Positions 7,248 to 17,485 are shown, counted from the first letter of the stretch. The stretch: DNA of 64,000 nucleotides from Halorubrum sp. F4 (GCF_027257195.1 NZ_JAPDFS010000004.1:1-64000), one strand, 5' to 3'. A program made the numbers and translations. The notes: generated by a model from the letters alone, not told the origin.

Positions 7248-9500
7248 TCACTCCTGTGCGTCGACGACCGCGACGCCGGCCAGGTTGACGATGTCCTTCA
7301 CTTCGTCGCCGCGCTGGAGGACGTGAACCGGCTCGTCCATTCCGACGAGCATGGGTCCGATCGCCTCCGCGCCGCCGAGCCGCTGAAGCAGTTTGTATCC
7401 GATGTTGCCGGCTTCGAGATTCGGGAACACGAGCACGTTCGCGGCCTCGTCGAGTTCGGAGAACTCGTAGGTTCCGTTGAGGATCTCGTCGACGACGGCG
7501 GTGTCGGCCTGCATCTCTCCGTCGACCGGGAAGTCGACTTCGGGGTCCTCGTGGAGGAGGTCGACCGCCTCACGTGGCTTTCGCGTGCCCTCGTTGTCGA
7601 CGCTCCCGAAGTTCGAGTACGAGAGGACCGCCGCGCGCGGCTCGACGTTGAATCGTCGAGCGAGATCGGCGGTGTGCCGGGTTATCTCCGCGAGCGTCTC
7701 CCGGTCGGGGTCCTGGTTGACGGTCGTGTCCGCACAGAACACCACCCGGTTCTTGAACGTCAGCATGTACACGCCGGCGACCGTATCGGTGTCGGCCGCC
7801 GAGCCGATCACCTGAAGCGGCGGCCGCAGCGCCGACGGATAGTGATGGGTGAGTCCGGTCAACATCGCGTCGGCGTCGCCGGCCTTCACCATGACGCTCC
7901 CGAGGTAGTTCGTGTCCCGCTGAACCAGTTCGTTCGCCTCGCGTCGAGTGATCCCCTTCCGCTTCCGAAGCTCGTACAGTCGGTCCCCGTACGCGGTGAC
8001 GTCGCGCTCGTCGGGGTCCACGATCTCCGGACGGAACGAGAGCCCGAGGCCGTCCGCCGTGCGAGCGATCTCGTCGGCGTCGCCGAGCAACACCGGTTCG
8101 GCGATCCCCTGTTCGGAGAGCTGGTAGGCCGCCCGGATCATCTTCTCGTCGGTCCCCTCCGCGAGCGCGATCCGCTTCGGGTCGCTTTTCGCCTTGTTCA
8201 ACACGACCCGCATCATCTCGCGTGACTTCCCGAGCCGCGCCTCGAGTCGTTCGCGGTACTGCTCGAGGTCGATCTCGGTCCGCGCGGACCCCGACTCCAT
8301 GGCCGCCCGTGCGACCGCGGGAGCGACCTCGAAGAGCACCCGGGGATCGAGCGGCTTCGGGATGACGTAGTCGGGGCCGAACTGGAGCGGGTCGTCGCCG
8401 TACGCCTTCACGACCGCGTCCGGGACGTCCTTTCGCGCCAACTCCGCGAGCGCCGTCGCCGCCGCCCGCTTCATCTCCTCGTTGATCTCGGTCGCGCGCA
8501 CGTCGAGCGCCCCGCGGAACAGGAACGGGAACCCGAGGACGTTGTTCACCATGTTCGGGTAGTCGGAGCGACCGGTCGCCATGATCACGGTGTCGTCGCG
8601 GGCCGACTTCGCGTCCTCGTAGGTGATCTCCGGGTCGGGGTTCGCCATCGCGAACAGGACCGGGTCCGACGCCATCGATCGGACCATCTCCTGTGAGACG
8701 ATACCGCCGACGGAGAGGCCGACGAACACGTCCGCGCCCTCCATCGCGTCAGCGAGGTCGCCGCCGTCGACGTCGCTCGCGAACTCCCGTTTGTACTCGT
8801 TGACGTCGCCCGCCTCGGCCCGCTCCTCCGTGATGATCCCGGAGGAGTCACACATCGTGATGTTCTCGCGTTTCGCGCCGAGAGAGACGTAAAAGCGAGC
8901 GCTCGCGATCGCGGACGCGCCCGCGCCCGAGAAGACGATGTCGAGATCCGCGAGGTCCTTGTCGACGATGTCCGTGGCGTTCAAAAGCGCCGCACCGGAG
9001 ATGATCGCGGTCCCGTGCTGATCGTCGTGGAAGACGGGGACGTCCATCTCCTCACGGAGGCGCTCCTCGATCTCGAAGCACTCGGGTGCCTTGATGTCCT
9101 CGAGGTTGATCCCGCCGAAGGTGGGCTCCATCGCGGAGACAGCGGTACAGAACGGGTCGACCTCGTCGATGTCGAGCTCGATGTCGAAGACGTCGATGTC
9201 GGCGAAGCGCTTGAACAGAACTCCCTTTCCCTCCATCACGGGCTTCGACGCGGCCGCGCCGATGTCGCCGAGCCCCAGCACGGCCGACCCGTTCGAGACG
9301 ACTGCCACCATGTTCCCCTTCGCCGTGTACTCGAAGACCGACTCCGGGTCGGCGGCGATGTCCCGGCACGGCGCGGCGACCCCCGGAGAGTACGCCAACG
9401 AAAGGTCTCGCTGGGTGTTCGTGGGCTTCGTCGTCGAGATCTCGATCTTCCCCGGCGGGTCCTGCCGGTGGTACTCGCGTGCGTCGTCGTCCAATCCCAT
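7248..9500 (-). CDS. maeB: NADP-type malic enzyme fused to phosphotransacetylase-like domain
   Basis: A 750-residue MaeB-type protein. The N-terminal malic domain (about 1-170; YSPGVAAPC) and the NAD(P)-binding domain (about 170-400; [10 protein letters not shown], and [10 protein letters not shown]) catalyse oxidative decarboxylation of malate to pyruvate. The C-terminal 310 residues resemble phosphate acetyltransferase and are known in this family as a regulatory, usually catalytically inactive, acetyl-CoA-sensing module. The length is normal for the family. The ATG at 9500 follows a TTTTTAC-type box about 27 bases upstream. A perfect 10-bp inverted repeat lies at 9596-9622. Role: anaplerotic carbon balance between the TCA cycle and pyruvate. 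Confidence 0.93.
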   Translation of the reverse strand: MGLDDDAREYHRQDPPGKIEISTTKPTNTQRDLSLAYSPGVAAPCRDIAADPESVFEYTAKGNMVAVVSNGSAVLGLGDIGAAASKPVMEGKGVLFKRFADIDVFDIELDIDEVDPFCTAVSAMEPTFGGINLEDIKAPECFEIEERLREEMDVPVFHDDQHGTAIISGAALLNATDIVDKDLADLDIVFSGAGASAIASARFYVSLGAKRENITMCDSSGIITEERAEAGDVNEYKREFASDVDGGDLADAMEGADVFVGLSVGGIVSQEMVRSMASDPVLFAMANPDPEITYEDAKSARDDTVIMATGRSDYPNMVNNVLGFPFLFRGALDVRATEINEEMKRAAATALAELARKDVPDAVVKAYGDDPLQFGPDYVIPKPLDPRVLFEVAPAVARAAMESGSARTEIDLEQYRERLEARLGKSREMMRVVLNKAKSDPKRIALAEGTDEKMIRAAYQLSEQGIAEPVLLGDADEIARTADGLGLSFRPEIVDPDERDVTAYGDRLYELRKRKGITRREANELVQRDTNYLGSVMVKAGDADAMLTGLTHHYPSALRPPLQVIGSAADTDTVAGVYMLTFKNRVVFCADTTVNQDPDRETLAEITRHTADLARRFNVEPRAAVLSYSNFGSVDNEGTRKPREAVDLLHEDPEVDFPVDGEMQADTAVVDEILNGTYEFSELDEAANVLVFPNLEAGNIGYKLLQRLGGAEAIGPMLVGMDEPVHVLQRGDEVKDIVNLAGVAVVDAQE

Positions 9501-9595
9501 GGTTACCCCTTTCGGGAACGGAGTAAAAATCTATCCGTACCCGTCGAGAGTTCGTTTCGACAGACGTCTAACTCCGTCAACACAACCGGACGATG

Positions 9596-9622
9596 GGATC
9601 CTACCACCGAGCGGTAGGATCC
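9596..9622. promoter_or_regulatory. Perfect 10-bp inverted repeat
   Basis: GGATCCTACC and GGTAGGATCC flank a 7-base loop. It lies 96 bases upstream of maeB and 96 bases downstream of the preceding membrane-protein gene. It could end that gene's transcript or be an operator for maeB; no U-tract follows on the minus strand. Confidence 0.55.
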
Positions 9623-9717
9623 TAAGGTCGCCTCCGAGCCGATCCTGACGACGAGAACCGATTCGCTCTCCCTCGAGATGCTCGCCGACCCGTCTCCGCC
9701 GATCGATTCGTCATCTC

Positions 9718-11022
9718 TCACCGATCGTTTCCGAAGAGATCGTCGGATCGACCTCGAGACTGCTCGTCGGACCGGCCTCGAGACTGCTCGTCGGACCGGT
9801 CTTCCGGGTCGTACCTCTCGTCCGTGGAATCCCATCGATCCGAGTCGGGCGTGTTTCCCGTTTCGTCGGCTTCCCCAGTACCACCGACTTCTCCCGCTCC
9901 GCCCGAACCACCTGCTCCGTCTCCCCCACCCGAACCGCCGGACGCGTTCGGGTCGATCGACGGATCCAGGAGCGCGAGTTCCGGATCGACGCCGCCGAGC
10001 GTCGAGACCTCGTAGGCGATCAGATACGTCCGCGTGAGGATCCGGACCGGAAGCAGCAGGATCAAGAGCGCGAGAACCGCGATGACGACGACGACCGCAA
10101 GCATCGCGAGTCCGGCGGTCGTCCCGGTCACCGCCGGCAATCCACCCAGCAGTCCTCCGGTGATCAACACGGCAACACCGGCGAACACCGCGACGAGGCC
10201 GCCGACGAAGAGGAAGACGAAGCTCTCGGCCACGGAGATGCCGACGCCCAAGAAGAAGTGAACGACGAGATAGAGAAGGAACTCGACCCACGACTCGCGA
10301 AGCGTCGGTCGGAACCGCCTCCAGCCCGCGAGGACGCCCTCATCGCGGAGGACCATCACCGGAACGACGAACTCGTAGGTGAACCGGAGCACGAAGAGCA
10401 CGGCGACCGCGAGCAGGACCGCGAGAACGACGAGTACCCCGATCACCCAGGTCGGCGAACCCGCCACGACGGAGCCGAGCGCGTCCGCGGGCCCCCATCC
10501 GACGTCCACCTCCGTCAACACGGCGACGACGACGGGGAGCGCCATCAGCAGACTGATCAGCGTCGAGAAGACGAACAGCCCGAGCGCCTGGCGCAACCGG
10601 CCGACGAACGGTCTCCAGAGTCGGACCTCGTTCGTACGAAGCGCATCGTAAAACACCAGGCGAAGCGAGATCGACGCGATCGAGAACGCGATCGCGACGG
10701 CGACGACGACCGCCACGAGCGCGATGACGAGACTCATGTCGACCGCCTCGAACCCGACGTCTCCCTGGAGTCCGTTCGGTCCGAAGAACGGGTCACCGGT
10801 CGATCCGTCCGTCGCCCCTCCTCCCGGTCCTCCCGGCCCTCCCGGACCGGTCGTGAACTCGGGGTTCGGGAAGAACGGGACCGAGACGTTCGTACGTACG
10901 CCACCTCCCATCAGGAGGACGAGGAGGGCGAGCTTCGCCCAGCGAACGAAGCTGAACGGGAACAGGAACCGACGGGTAGCCTCGACCGCGTCGTCCACGG
11001 CGTCGACGGCACTCCAACTCAT
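9718..11022 (-). CDS. Haloarchaeal multi-pass membrane protein of unknown function
   Basis: A 434-residue protein with about six or seven hydrophobic segments, including SLVIALVAVVVAVAIAFSI, and one extracytoplasmic-type Gly/Pro-rich stretch (PGGPGGPGGG) after the first segment. It resembles the haloarchaeal DUF7544-type membrane family, judged from memory. The C-terminal 80 residues are hydrophilic and repetitive, ending in tandem GRSDEQSR units encoded by a 24-base DNA repeat at 9752-9799. The ATG at 11022 is chosen because a TATATATC-like box lies 25-32 bases upstream; the longer frame would overlap that promoter. No function is assigned. Confidence 0.8.
   Translation of the reverse strand: MSWSAVDAVDDAVEATRRFLFPFSFVRWAKLALLVLLMGGGVRTNVSVPFFPNPEFTTGPGGPGGPGGGATDGSTGDPFFGPNGLQGDVGFEAVDMSLVIALVAVVVAVAIAFSIASISLRLVFYDALRTNEVRLWRPFVGRLRQALGLFVFSTLISLLMALPVVVAVLTEVDVGWGPADALGSVVAGSPTWVIGVLVVLAVLLAVAVLFVLRFTYEFVVPVMVLRDEGVLAGWRRFRPTLRESWVEFLLYLVVHFFLGVGISVAESFVFLFVGGLVAVFAGVAVLITGGLLGGLPAVTGTTAGLAMLAVVVVIAVLALLILLLPVRILTRTYLIAYEVSTLGGVDPELALLDPSIDPNASGGSGGGDGAGGSGGAGEVGGTGEADETGNTPDSDRWDSTDERYDPEDRSDEQSRGRSDEQSRGRSDDLFGNDR
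9752..9799 (-). repeat. 24-base tandem repeat, two identical copies
   Basis: Units 9752-9775 and 9776-9799 are identical and encode an eight-residue GRSDEQSR-type repeat in the tail of the membrane protein. Perfect identity points to recent slippage. Confidence 0.85.
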
Positions 11023-11161
11023 GTTCGGCCGTTTCACGGGCCTCCCATATATATCATCTTCACACGGATGTGAGTCCCTCCACGCCGACATCGCGTTCCT
11101 ACGCCGCCGGCCTCCAACCCGACCCGCAGTACTTTACCGCGGAGACGACGAACTCCCGACG

Positions 11162-12040
11162 ATGAACATCCGCGGTGAACGGGAGTGTCGCGACTGTGGA
11201 AGCCGCTGGTCGTATTACGAGACCGGAAGCGTCGAGTGCCCCGACTGCGGGAGCCTCAAGAGCGTCGGAACCGCGGAGAGAGCGCTTCACACCGACACAC
11301 ATACAACCCTCGAGTTGAGCCGCCATCGTGCCCGGTTCGGCGAGGCGCGCTCGACGCTTCCCCCCGAAGGCATCGACGAGTTGAAACGGGACCTTCGTGA
11401 GTACGTCCGTAAGCGGGGATTCGTCCGCGGCGGGGAGCTCCGCCGTCCGGACTCGACGTACCTCGCCGCGCGCGAGTTACTCGAGGCGGTCGACGTCTAC
11501 GATCGCCTGCGCGATCCGACCGACGCGGACCGGGAGTACCTCCTCACGCTGCTCGCCGGCGCCGACGACGGTGAACGACCGGAATCGAGCGCCGTTCCGG
11601 AGAGCATGCGCGAAGCGAGGGGAATGGCCGCCGCTCGCACCGTCGACGAGTACCGCGAGGACCTCTCGGCGTTTCTGGACGAACTGGAGCGTCGCGGGCC
11701 CGAAAGCGATGAACCGGAGAGCGACGAGAGTGCGATCGGAGATTCAGTCGGGAATACGGTGACGGTCGACGCCGATCCTACCACCACCGATCCTACCACC
11801 ACTGACCCTACCACCACCGACTCGATCGTCAACCCTGCCGACCGCGTCGGACCGGCGCGCGCGGTCCTCGAACGCCTCCGCGACCGAACGAAACGCGTCG
11901 ACGCGCTCCACGGTGACGTCGACCCGGGAACCGCCGACGCCCTGATCGAGGCGGCCGACGCCCTCGGCGACTACGTCCGGACCGGGAACGTCGCGTCCCT
12001 CGATCGCGCCCGAGATCGGATCGACGAAAGCGAGTCGTAG
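11162..12040 (+). CDS. Zinc-ribbon haloarchaeal protein (DUF7117-like)
   Basis: A 292-residue protein with an N-terminal zinc ribbon, CRDCG then CPDCG (residues 8-26), of the TFIIB/rubredoxin-like type. An acidic helical body follows, with a DPTTT tandem linker near residue 205 and a C-terminal helical segment. It looks like a conserved haloarchaeal protein family with no assigned function. The zinc ribbon suggests nucleic-acid or protein binding. The ATG at 11162 is selected because the upstream part of the open frame is antisense to the divergent membrane gene and has non-acidic composition. Confidence 0.8.
   Translation: MNIRGERECRDCGSRWSYYETGSVECPDCGSLKSVGTAERALHTDTHTTLELSRHRARFGEARSTLPPEGIDELKRDLREYVRKRGFVRGGELRRPDSTYLAARELLEAVDVYDRLRDPTDADREYLLTLLAGADDGERPESSAVPESMREARGMAAARTVDEYREDLSAFLDELERRGPESDEPESDESAIGDSVGNTVTVDADPTTTDPTTTDPTTTDSIVNPADRVGPARAVLERLRDRTKRVDALHGDVDPGTADALIEAADALGDYVRTGNVASLDRARDRIDESES
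11774..11818 (+). repeat. Three tandem 15-base repeats
   Basis: Units at 11774-11788, 11789-11803 and 11804-11818 encode DPTTT three times in the linker of the zinc-ribbon protein. Confidence 0.85.
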
Positions 12041-12178
12041 TTCGCCGACGGACGCTTCCGAGGAGTCGTTTTCCGTCCGAGATCGCCCCTCTCACGGTCC
12101 AGGGTTGACGTCCTCTCACGTCTCACGGGTGATACTCACGTGCACACGTTCAAGCGAGAGCGCTCGAACGCACCGCAC

Positions 12179-12406
12179 ATGCCCGGATTCGACATCCACG
12201 AGCATCGCCACGCCCTGAAACAGCTCCGGGACACCGGCGACACGAGTCTCTGGGAGAATCGGAAAGGAATCACGTGCCCCGTCTGTGAGGAGCCCTTCGG
12301 CCGTCTGTTCACGACCGCCAGGCCGGCGACGCGGTTTCCCGAGAACGACGGAGCGCGCTTCTGTCTCGTGCGCGAGGACGACGCGATACACGTGTTCCGA
12401 CACTGA
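12179..12406 (+). CDS. Small conserved haloarchaeal protein with one CPVC motif
   Basis: A 75-residue protein starting MPGFDIHEHRH, with CPVCEEPFGRLF near residue 36 and a C-terminal HVFRH. Only one CxxC pair is present, so zinc binding would need histidines or a dimer. Similar haloarchaeal proteins are sometimes labelled flagella-cluster proteins; I recall this only weakly and nothing here supports a motility link. The ATG at 12179 gives the acidic, family-like start. Its last codons and stop lie in a 22-base repeat. Confidence 0.7.
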   Translation: MPGFDIHEHRHALKQLRDTGDTSLWENRKGITCPVCEEPFGRLFTTARPATRFPENDGARFCLVREDDAIHVFRH

Positions 12407-12447
12407 AGGGCGTGAATCCACACCGGTTCCGACACTGAAGGGCGTGA
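12394..12447 (+). repeat. Exact 22-base direct repeat over a stop codon
   Basis: 12394-12415 and 12426-12447 are identical (GTTCCGACACTGAAGGGCGT plus GA). The first copy contains the last codons and stop of the small CPVC protein; the second lies in the gap before the convergent MATE gene. Confidence 0.85.
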
Positions 12448-12478
12448 TGGGCACGTGTTCCCAGGCCGATCCTCCCGA

Positions 12479-14155
12479 TCAGTCCTCCGCGACCGGATCG
12501 ACGTCGGGTGCGGGCTCCTCGATGTAGCGGTCCGACCACGTTCCGCGGGAGAACCACACGATGCCGACGATCGCGCCGAGGACGTTTCCGAGCGCCATGC
12601 CGACCCAGATCCCGGTCTCGCCCCACCCCGCGACGAACACGAGGTATCCCACGCTCGCGACCCGACCGACCCAGAGGGTGAGAATGGATATCACCATCGC
12701 GGTCTTGGTGTTTCCGGCTCCACGGAACGCCCCGAGGATCACCTGTGAGACGCCGATGAAGGCGAACTCCACCGACCGGATCCGGACGTACTCCACGGCG
12801 TACGAGACGGTCTCGGGCGCGTCCGGCACGTCGCCGAGGAAGACGGAGACGATGGGCTCCGTGAACGCCACCGCGACCACGGCGACGAGGAACATCACGC
12901 CCGCTCCGGTCGTCGCGGCCACGCGAACCGCGCGGCTCGCACGGTCCGCCCGGTTCGCGCCGAGGTTCTGTCCCACCATGGTGTCGATGGCGCGGCCGAG
13001 CCCCATCGCCGGAAGGAACACCAGCGATATGAGTCGATTCCCGAGCCCGTAGGCGGCGACGACGGGCGGCGAGAACGTGACCACCATCGCGGTCAGCGTG
13101 ATCATCGCCATCGCGCTCGTCGTCTGCTCGACGCTGGATGGCAGCCCCAGCCGAAAGACGTCCTCGATGAATCCGAGGTCCGGCCGCAGGTCCGCGAGTC
13201 CCACGTCGGGGCCGAGATCGGTCGCGAACAGCGCCCAGACCCCGATCCCGGTGGCGACCCCCCGAGCGAGGATCGTCGCCAGCGCGGCACCCTCGATCCC
13301 GTATCCGGCGAAACCGGTCGCCGCGAACAACGCCCCTTCGATCGCGCCCGGATCGAGCGTGGCGATCCCCGGGATCCCCGCGAGCCAGCCGAAGAGCGGG
13401 TTGTCGGCGAACCCGAAGATGAGGAACGGGTCGAGGAGGACGTTCAGGAGTACGGAGACGAACATCACCGCCATCGGGGTTCGGGTGTCGCCGTACCCCC
13501 GCATCAGCGCCGAGAACACGAAGAACCCGAACATCAGCGGGATCCCGAGGAAGATGATCTCCATGTAGTCGGCCGCGAGGGGGATCACCGTCGCCGCCGT
13601 CTCGGCGTCGCTCGGCAGCAGCTCCAGCGCCGGACGGGTGTAGAAGTAGCCGCCGATCCCGATGAACACCGAGAGGACGGCCACGGTAACGATCGTCTGG
13701 CCGGCGACGAGCCCGGCCGACTCGTCGCCTTTCGCCCCCGTGTACTGCGCCACGAGGATCGCGCCCGCGGTGGTGAAGCCGCCGGCGACCGCGATAAGCA
13801 GGAATATCAGCGGGAACGCGAGGCTGATCGCGCCGACGGCCTCCGCCGAGAGCCGACCGAGGTACAGCGTGTCGACGACGTTGTAGGTGACTTGGAGCAG
13901 TTGGATGACGACGATGGGCCACGCGAGCCCGAACAGCGGCCGGAGGAGGCTTCCCGACGTGATCGAGTCGGGAGACGGGTCACCACCGTCACCGTCCGGT
14001 CCACCGTTATCGTCCGGTCTACCGTCATCGTCCGGTCCACCGTCGTGCAGCGCATCGTCGTCCGGTCCGTCGGTGGCTCCGCTCCCTGCGTCGCTACCGG
14101 GGACCCTCTCGTCGTCAGGGGAGTCACTGGGCGGGCTGGAGGGCTCGTCGCTCAC
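12479..14155 (-). CDS. MATE family efflux transporter
   Basis: A 558-residue multidrug and toxic compound extrusion family membrane protein with two six-helix MatE halves. The first begins near residue 75 (LLRPLFGLAWPIVVIQLLQ) and the second near residue 310 (FIEDVFRLGLPSSVEQ). These transporters expel cationic or polar compounds using ion gradients. The N-terminal 70 residues are a low-complexity Asp/Gly/Pro tail with an 18-base DNA repeat (13993-14046), longer than usual for the family. A TTTATAAG box lies only 5-12 bases before the ATG, so either that box is not the promoter or the real start is different. Substrate is unknown. Confidence 0.9.
   Translation of the reverse strand: MSDEPSSPPSDSPDDERVPGSDAGSGATDGPDDDALHDGGPDDDGRPDDNGGPDGDGGDPSPDSITSGSLLRPLFGLAWPIVVIQLLQVTYNVVDTLYLGRLSAEAVGAISLAFPLIFLLIAVAGGFTTAGAILVAQYTGAKGDESAGLVAGQTIVTVAVLSVFIGIGGYFYTRPALELLPSDAETAATVIPLAADYMEIIFLGIPLMFGFFVFSALMRGYGDTRTPMAVMFVSVLLNVLLDPFLIFGFADNPLFGWLAGIPGIATLDPGAIEGALFAATGFAGYGIEGAALATILARGVATGIGVWALFATDLGPDVGLADLRPDLGFIEDVFRLGLPSSVEQTTSAMAMITLTAMVVTFSPPVVAAYGLGNRLISLVFLPAMGLGRAIDTMVGQNLGANRADRASRAVRVAATTGAGVMFLVAVVAVAFTEPIVSVFLGDVPDAPETVSYAVEYVRIRSVEFAFIGVSQVILGAFRGAGNTKTAMVISILTLWVGRVASVGYLVFVAGWGETGIWVGMALGNVLGAIVGIVWFSRGTWSDRYIEEPAPDVDPVAED
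13993..14046 (-). repeat. Three tandem 18-base repeats
   Basis: Units 13993-14010, 14011-14028 and 14029-14046 share CGTCCGGTCYACCGT and encode the Asp/Gly/Pro-rich N-terminal tail of the MATE protein. Confidence 0.8.
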
Positions 14156-14221
14156 TAGCTTATAAACGCCCAGTCGGCGTATCAGGCTTCCGATCGCGAA
14201 GTCCGGAGGGTTTCGGCCGTG

Positions 14222-15325
14222 TCACGGTCGGTCCCGCTCGTCCCGATCCGGACGCTCCTCGAGATCCGACGTCCCGTCCTCGGTGAGACCGCCCCGATCG
14301 ACATCGGCGTCGACGTCGCTCCCGGTCGGCTCGTCGACCGGTCCGTCGGTCGAGGTCTCTTCGGTGGCGTCATCGAACTCGCCGGTCCGGATCATGGGCC
14401 CGGTCGCCACGTCGGGATCGTCGTCGCTCTCCCGGACGCCGACTTCGGCGACGCCGGAGGTGTCGTCGAAGACGAGGTGCCGGTGCGGGTACGCCATCTC
14501 CACGTCGGCGTCGGCGAGCCGCTCGCGGATCCGGATGTTCACGTCGGACTGGACCTTTCCGAGCTTGTAGGGCTTTTTGACCCAGTAGCGGAGCCGCAAC
14601 AGCACGCCGTCGTCGCCGAACTCGTGGATCCGGCAGTCCGGGCTCGCGGTGTAGCGGGCCACGCCGATCCGGATGTCCGGCCCGCCGTCGATGACCGCCT
14701 CACAGTCCCGGGCGGCGCGCTCGATCAGTCGGCGGGCCTCCGTCACGTCACACTCGTAGGTGACGAGTACATCGATGCTCCGACGGGTCCGCTCGTCCTC
14801 GGCGGAGTAGTTGGTCACGTCGCGCTCGCGCATCGCGCCGTTCGGAACGACGCGAAACGTGTTGTCGAGGGTGAATATCTTCGTGTATCGGATGGTGATG
14901 TCCTCGACGAACCCTTGGGTTCCGTCGTCCAGTTCGACCATGTCGCCGATCTCGAACGGCTGGTCCGCGAGCACGAACACGCCGTTGATGAAGTTCCCGA
15001 CCAGCGGCGCGAGGATTATACCGACCACCGCGGAGAGGACGGCGGTCCCGATCAGGAGGTCGGTGAACTGGAACCCGACCACCCAGAGACCGGTGAGGAA
15101 CGAGGCCACGATCGTGCCGACACGAACGCCGCGGACGACGGTCTGTGCGACGCTCTGTCGCGAGAACCGTCGAGCGACTGGTCGACCGATGACCCGGACG
15201 ATGACCCTCGCGAGTGCTGCACCGACGACGACGGACAGGACGACGATGAGCAACCGGACCCCCGGAATCGCGGCGAGCCACGAGGACCACTCGACGATCG
15301 GTGCGGTCCCCGCCGGTTGTGCCAT
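14222..15325 (-). CDS. Small-conductance mechanosensitive channel family protein (MscS)
   Basis: A 367-residue protein with three N-terminal membrane helices. The third carries the Ala/Gly-rich pore pattern (TAVLSAVVGIILAPLVGNFI). It is followed by the MscS beta-domain (QPFEIGDMVELDDGTQGFVEDI) and an alpha/beta C-terminal domain to about residue 290. The last 75 residues are an acidic, disordered tail. Such channels release solutes on hypo-osmotic shock, relevant to a halophile. The ATG at 15325 starts a normal-length protein. No clear operon partner; the MATE gene follows on the same strand. Confidence 0.92.
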   Translation of the reverse strand: MAQPAGTAPIVEWSSWLAAIPGVRLLIVVLSVVVGAALARVIVRVIGRPVARRFSRQSVAQTVVRGVRVGTIVASFLTGLWVVGFQFTDLLIGTAVLSAVVGIILAPLVGNFINGVFVLADQPFEIGDMVELDDGTQGFVEDITIRYTKIFTLDNTFRVVPNGAMRERDVTNYSAEDERTRRSIDVLVTYECDVTEARRLIERAARDCEAVIDGGPDIRIGVARYTASPDCRIHEFGDDGVLLRLRYWVKKPYKLGKVQSDVNIRIRERLADADVEMAYPHRHLVFDDTSGVAEVGVRESDDDPDVATGPMIRTGEFDDATEETSTDGPVDEPTGSDVDADVDRGGLTEDGTSDLEERPDRDERDRP

Positions 15326-15540
15326 ACCCCCACCGTGTCGCCCATCCGAAAAAGCGTTTCTCCGCGGAGACGGAAGCCATCCCCGTCGCGAACGGCGGTG
15401 GTGTCGGCTTTCGGACGACGGCGAGCCTGCTGTGGACGACGGTGAGCCTGTTTTCGGCCCAGCGATCGTCCGCGCACCGTTCCTGGACGATTGAACTCGA
15501 CGTGGGAACCGCTTAACACCGGTCGCATCGAAGTCCGGGC

Positions 15541-16290
15541 ATGCGAGACGCCAGCGGCTTACCGGACCGTCACCCGACGTTCAGCGTCACCCACGAGTCG
15601 GCACCGAGCGAGACGCTCATCGCGGGCTTCTCGGCGTACGGTCTCGCCGGGCTCACGGCCGTCGACTACCTGATCGAACATCTGGAGGTGGAGGTCCGCG
15701 GCCACGTCACCGCCGAGGGCCTCCCCTCCATCACTCCCTTCGCGAAGGGTCGACCGCGTCACCCGACCCGACTGTACTCCGCGGACGACGTCGACGTGAC
15801 GCTCCTCGTCGCCGAGCAGTTCGTTCCCTCGATCCTGGGTGAGTCGCTCGCGGGATCGATACTCGAGTGGACCGCCGCGAACGAGGTCGACGAGATCGCC
15901 GTCCTCTCAGGGGTACCGATCCCGCACGGTCCCGACGCCCATCGAACGTTCTACATCGCGACCGACGACTACCACGGATCTCGACTGACTGACGCGGAGG
16001 TCCCTCCGATGGAATCGGGCTTCCTCGACGGCGTGAACGCGTCACTGCTCGAACGTGGGATGGAGTCCCCGCTCGGCGTCTGCGTGTTCGTCACGCCGGT
16101 CCACGCACAGGCACCGGACGTGGAGGCTGCGGTCCGGCTCGTCGAGACGGTCACCGATATATACGACCTCGACGTGGACGCCGGCCCCCTCGAGGCGTTC
16201 GCGGCGGAGATACGCCGCCACTACGAGGACCTCGCGGAGCGAATCGAGGAGCGCGAACCGGAAGGCACCTACGACCGGATGTACATGTGA
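15541..16290 (+). CDS. PAC2 family protein (proteasome assembly chaperone-like)
   Basis: A 249-residue protein of the archaeal PAC2 family: LIAGFSAYGLAGLTAVDYLI near the N-terminus, then the conserved GVPIPHG and FVTPVHAQAPD segments and a C-terminal helix (EAFAAEIRRHYEDLAERIEE). Eukaryotic relatives help assemble 20S proteasome rings; the archaeal function is not settled. The ATG at 15541 fits the family length. It is followed by the TrmB-type gene in the same direction, 142 bases away. Confidence 0.88.
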   Translation: MRDASGLPDRHPTFSVTHESAPSETLIAGFSAYGLAGLTAVDYLIEHLEVEVRGHVTAEGLPSITPFAKGRPRHPTRLYSADDVDVTLLVAEQFVPSILGESLAGSILEWTAANEVDEIAVLSGVPIPHGPDAHRTFYIATDDYHGSRLTDAEVPPMESGFLDGVNASLLERGMESPLGVCVFVTPVHAQAPDVEAAVRLVETVTDIYDLDVDAGPLEAFAAEIRRHYEDLAERIEEREPEGTYDRMYM

Positions 16291-16432
16291 TCCGTCGCAC
16301 TTGCCGCACCCCCCGCACTCCCGTACCCGCCGTACTCACCGTACACGTCGTCGTGGACGTATCCGTCTCCAGAATCGCGTACAACTCATCTCATAGTAAA
16401 AAGCTATACCGGATGCGACCATCGGGACAACC

Positions 16433-17485
16433 ATGGCAGACGATCTCCGGGCGACGCTCGATCACGTCGGGGACCGGTTCAACCTGGGAGAGTACGAGAT
16501 CGACGCGTATCTCGCGGTGTTAGAACACGGCGAGTTGACGGCGAGCGAGATCGCCGACCGAACCGAGATCCCGCAGCCGCGGGTGTACGACACGGTACGG
16601 AGCCTGGCGGACCGCGGGCTCGTCGAACTTCGGGAGTCGCGCCCGATGAAGATCGTGGCCGTCGACCCGGACGACGCGTTCGACGAGCTCCGTTCGTCGT
16701 TCACGGAGATGGTCGACGAGCTCGAGGCGCGATACACCGCGCCGACCCGCGAGACTGAGGCGGTGTCGCTCGTGAAGTCCCGATCGACGATCCTGCGCTA
16801 CCTCGAGGAAGTGATAACGGGCGCGGAGTACGAGCTCGCGGTCTCGCTCACGCCCGACCTCCTCCGGCGGTTCCGCGAGGAGCTGAAACGGAAGGTCGAA
16901 AACGGCGTCAGCGTCGAACTCCTCGTGACCCCGGCATCCCGCGCGCCCGACCCGGAGGAGTTCGACTACCTCGACGTCGCGACCATCGCGCGTGCACGAA
17001 GAGGGATCACCACACCGGTCCTCGCGGTCGGCGACGGCGAGTACTCCGTGTACGCGACACAGGACGCCCTCCGTGACGACCGCGAGCGGTACGGCGTCAT
17101 CTTCAACCGCTCCGCGCTCGGCTTCCTCGTCTCCGGGTTCTTCGGGACGGTTCTGTGGACCACCGCGGAGACGATCGCCTCGAACGGGAAGGCCCGGCCG
17201 TTCCCGCGTCGGTACGCCTCGATCCGCCGGGCGGTCAAGGACGTCCGCGAGTTCGACGGCGAGCGGTTCTACGCGACGGTCGAGGGGCGCGACATCGAGA
17301 CGGGTCAGGCCGTCACGGTCCGCGGCCGGGTGGTCGACGTCGCGTTCGAGGACACGGAGGAGGTCGCCTCGCTCGTCGTCGAGACCGACGACGGCCCGGT
17401 CGAGATCGGCGGTCGCGTCGCCGCGTTAGAGGACGTCGAGGGCCAAGTGATCGTCATCGGCCGCGACGAGCCTCCCGAGATCTGA
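16433..17485 (+). CDS. trmB: TrmB family sugar-sensing transcriptional regulator
   Basis: A 350-residue protein with an N-terminal winged helix (about 15-80; [20 protein letters not shown]) and the TrmB sugar-binding domain (about 110-260), plus a C-terminal beta-rich domain. In Halobacterium, TrmB controls gluconeogenesis and sugar metabolism genes by binding glucose; a similar role is likely here. GTAAAAAG at about 16398-16405 lies at TATA distance before the ATG. maeB and a beta-fructosidase elsewhere in the window are plausible but unproven targets. Confidence 0.9.
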   Translation: MADDLRATLDHVGDRFNLGEYEIDAYLAVLEHGELTASEIADRTEIPQPRVYDTVRSLADRGLVELRESRPMKIVAVDPDDAFDELRSSFTEMVDELEARYTAPTRETEAVSLVKSRSTILRYLEEVITGAEYELAVSLTPDLLRRFREELKRKVENGVSVELLVTPASRAPDPEEFDYLDVATIARARRGITTPVLAVGDGEYSVYATQDALRDDRERYGVIFNRSALGFLVSGFFGTVLWTTAETIASNGKARPFPRRYASIRRAVKDVREFDGERFYATVEGRDIETGQAVTVRGRVVDVAFEDTEEVASLVVETDDGPVEIGGRVAALEDVEGQVIVIGRDEPPEI

